Source: an uncultured Desulfomicrobiaceae bacterium (GTDB lineage Bacteria; Desulfobacterota; Desulfovibrionia; Desulfovibrionales; Desulfomicrobiaceae). Taken from it: a stretch of 64,000 nucleotides of DNA. The position numbers and the translations under genes were made by a program. The stretch's first letter is position 1, and every line of letters starts with the position of its first letter. The DNA lies in contig CALKRN010000014.1 in the NCBI GenBank assembly GCA_937989665.1, forward strand, positions 1-64,000. Reading direction: 5' to 3'. The notes beneath the pieces are model-generated. The model ran no database searches and was not told the origin of the DNA. It saw only the letters and a program-made list of their open reading frames with translations. Positions 62,602 through 64,000 of this stretch are shown here, piece by piece.

Positions 62602-63744
62602 TTATCCATGCAGGCGCTCCCGGTACTCTCGAATAACGGTTTCTCGAGTCATGCCAGCCAGAATAACCCGCTTTGCGATTTCCAGATCTTCCCAGGCGGG
62701 CTGCCACCCAATTTCTCGGTTGGACTTTTCGGGATGGCGTTTGGCCGCATCCTTGACTTTCTCTCCCATATGGGTGTCATCGCCCATGAAGATGAGCTTT
62801 TGGCGTCGACCAAATCCCAGGCATTGATTCGCCCGTCCCAAGGAAGTGATGAGAAACGGGGTGTAGCGTTGGGATTGGGGATTCCATGTCTCAAAGCCGT
62901 CGACATCGTAGTCGGCAAGCAAAATAGGCCAAAATTGTTCTGGATGTGGAATAACGATCCCAGCCCCCAAGGCTCGTGCTTCTTCAATGATTTCTGAGGT
63001 GCGGTAAAAATAATGCAAAGGAAAACGTTCTTTCACTAATCGCTTGACGTGGGAGAGAAAATTTTGGGCTTGATCGATACGTTCTTCTGTCTCATCTTCT
63101 AGAAGTGCATCAAAATAATCACGTAAAATTTTATTTTTGAGACTATCTCTTGGAATTTCATCGTACATTGCCTCAATCATAATCTGGATTTTGCGGACAT
63201 GTGTACGGATCCACTGGATAAGTTCTGCTGAAACTCCCGTTTCCCGGGCCGCAAGAAAGAGAATTTCACTTTCTGGATGTACGATGGCGTGAATGAAATC
63301 CAAGAGCTGGCTTGCCCGATAGCGCCGGGTATGTTCTAACATGGACCGGAGGGTGTGGGCTTCGCGGACGCGCTCTGTGCGAAAATGAAGCAGGAGTTGT
63401 ACTTTTTGGTCAAATCCGCGGGAGTAGCAATCCACCTCCACCCCGCTATAGGGGCCAAACTCCAGCAGCTCGTTGTGTTGCGTGGGAATAATAAGGGTGT
63501 CCTCAGCGTTGGGAAACATACGCTGGATGCGGGTGGCAATGACGTCCATGGGCACAAATTCTGGGTGCCAATGGACCGCCAAGACCGAACGCTGCATCGG
63601 GAATATCCGCTGCGGCTCGGCCAAGGCCGTTAGCTGCTCGGGAGTAAGTCGGGTCTCGATAACCGCCCGAAGTCGTGCCCAATCCTTTTCTTCCGGCTGG
63701 ACATCCTTCAAGTGCGCATACGAAAAAGCAGCGGGAGATTGCAT
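62602..63744 (-). CDS. PHP-like metal-hydrolase-fold protein, GAK operon
   Basis: A 380-residue protein. I read a PHP-type metal-site pattern: HWHPEF near residue 58, HNELLEFGPYSGVEVDCY, HAIVHPESE, VIPHPEQFWP and GDDTHMG. This His/Asp spacing suggests a phosphoesterase or polymerase-associated fold, but the overall identity is uncertain. It lies 6 bp downstream of the XXXCH-type gene. Bases about 63000-63330 are AT-rich. Confidence 0.6.
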   Translation of the reverse strand: MQSPAAFSYAHLKDVQPEEKDWARLRAVIETRLTPEQLTALAEPQRIFPMQRSVLAVHWHPEFVPMDVIATRIQRMFPNAEDTLIIPTQHNELLEFGPYSGVEVDCYSRGFDQKVQLLLHFRTERVREAHTLRSMLEHTRRYRASQLLDFIHAIVHPESEILFLAARETGVSAELIQWIRTHVRKIQIMIEAMYDEIPRDSLKNKILRDYFDALLEDETEERIDQAQNFLSHVKRLVKERFPLHYFYRTSEIIEEARALGAGIVIPHPEQFWPILLADYDVDGFETWNPQSQRYTPFLITSLGRANQCLGFGRRQKLIFMGDDTHMGEKVKDAAKRHPEKSNREIGWQPAWEDLEIAKRVILAGMTRETVIREYRERLHG

Positions 63745-63750
63745 CAGTAC

Positions 63751-64000
63751 TCACTTATAACGGGCATGGCAGGTCTTTTTGAGCCCATCGAGTTCTTCAA
63801 TCACAGCGTGAACTTTTGCCGTATCCCCAGTGGCAAGCACTTCCTCCAGACGCTGGCAGACCTCCAGAAACACAGGGTAGTATGGATCCCCATAACCCGC
63901 ATATGTTGTCATGCGGCGAGCATCGGCAAGAAAGACGGTTATCATTTCTTGGGAAGGTATTTCCCCCTGCGCCGCGCTTTGGCGAATACCACGCCAATAT
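63751..64000 (-). CDS. XXXCH-type protein, C-terminal part
   Basis: The frame is open from the right edge to the stop at 63751; at least 83 residues are visible, and the ATG at 63945 is internal. The C-terminus LDGLKKTCHARYK resembles the haem end of cytochrome c' (CKxCHxxYR) but lacks the first Cys, the pattern given the name XXXCH in the GAK neighbourhood. The helical body fits a four-helix bundle. Whether it binds haem is doubtful. It is the first visible gene of the operon. Confidence 0.7.
   Translation of the reverse strand, partial: YWRGIRQSAAQGEIPSQEMITVFLADARRMTTYAGYGDPYYPVFLEVCQRLEEVLATGDTAKVHAVIEELDGLKKTCHARYK

Noticed and set aside
63751-64000. Cytochrome c' with bound haem
   Set aside because: The first Cys of the haem motif is missing (KKTCH), so covalent haem in the usual way is unlikely.

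Overview
The window looks like a chromosome segment of a sulfate-reducing bacterium of the Desulfovibrionales (Desulfobacterota). Pointers are a bd-type oxidase-like membrane subunit fused to a multihaem cytochrome c, the small gene set with amphi-Trp, XXXCH, CofD-like and HprK-related kinase members known as the GAK neighbourhood, a branched-chain ABC transporter joined to a phenylacetate-CoA ligase, TRAP transport and several periplasmic-sensing kinases. GC is high overall (about 60 %) with distinct AT-rich islands inside a few genes. Genes are tightly packed, and many neighbours overlap by ATGA or GTGA. I see no prophage, insertion sequence or CRISPR array. The organism is an inference from gene content only.

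Layout. 1-394: truncated AAA-ATPase-like gene. 818-1930: exported GH3 hexosaminidase. 2155-5846: two-gene operon for a CydA-like, eight-haem membrane complex. 6109-8704: tRNA-Glu, der, mtnA. 9057-9449: tmRNA. 9771-13240: bioB followed by a hotdog protein, an SDR, an acyl carrier protein and a ketosynthase, a probable dedicated pimeloyl route for biotin. 13273-13713: CBS-pair protein. 13890-19645: livKHMGF-paaK. 19774-22826: LysM protein, an unknown, hypA and hypB. 23161-25404: A-type Fe-S protein and htpG. 25488-28722: AI-2E-type permease and panC-panD-panB.

29208-35894: an exopolysaccharide locus with a BcsB-like periplasmic protein, a small outer-membrane protein, a family 2 glycosyltransferase with an N-terminal c-di-GMP-binding MshEN domain, and a membrane glycosyltransferase-like protein. 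35918-40390: tRNA-Met, a thioredoxin-reductase-like flavoprotein, an adenosine-specific kinase and small unknowns. 40483-50407: a lipoprotein binding protein with a hybrid histidine kinase, a PAS/zinc protein with a class II photolyase, and an NtrC-type regulator with a kinase that carries a fused periplasmic binding domain. 50489-56931: patatin, then a TetR-dctP-dctQ-dctM operon ending in a GT39-type transferase. 57022-64000: a nine-gene GAK-type operon of unknown function, cut by the right edge.

Two system-level points stand out. The GAK-type operon combines HPr-kinase-like, ATP-grasp, YvcK/CofD-like, PhoU-phosphotransferase, metal-hydrolase-like and several tiny amphi-Trp proteins, with no known reaction. 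Separately, six intergenic regions each carry one pair of locus-specific direct repeats (16-33 bp) with a start-to-start distance of 70-76 bp, which I cannot assign to a known element.
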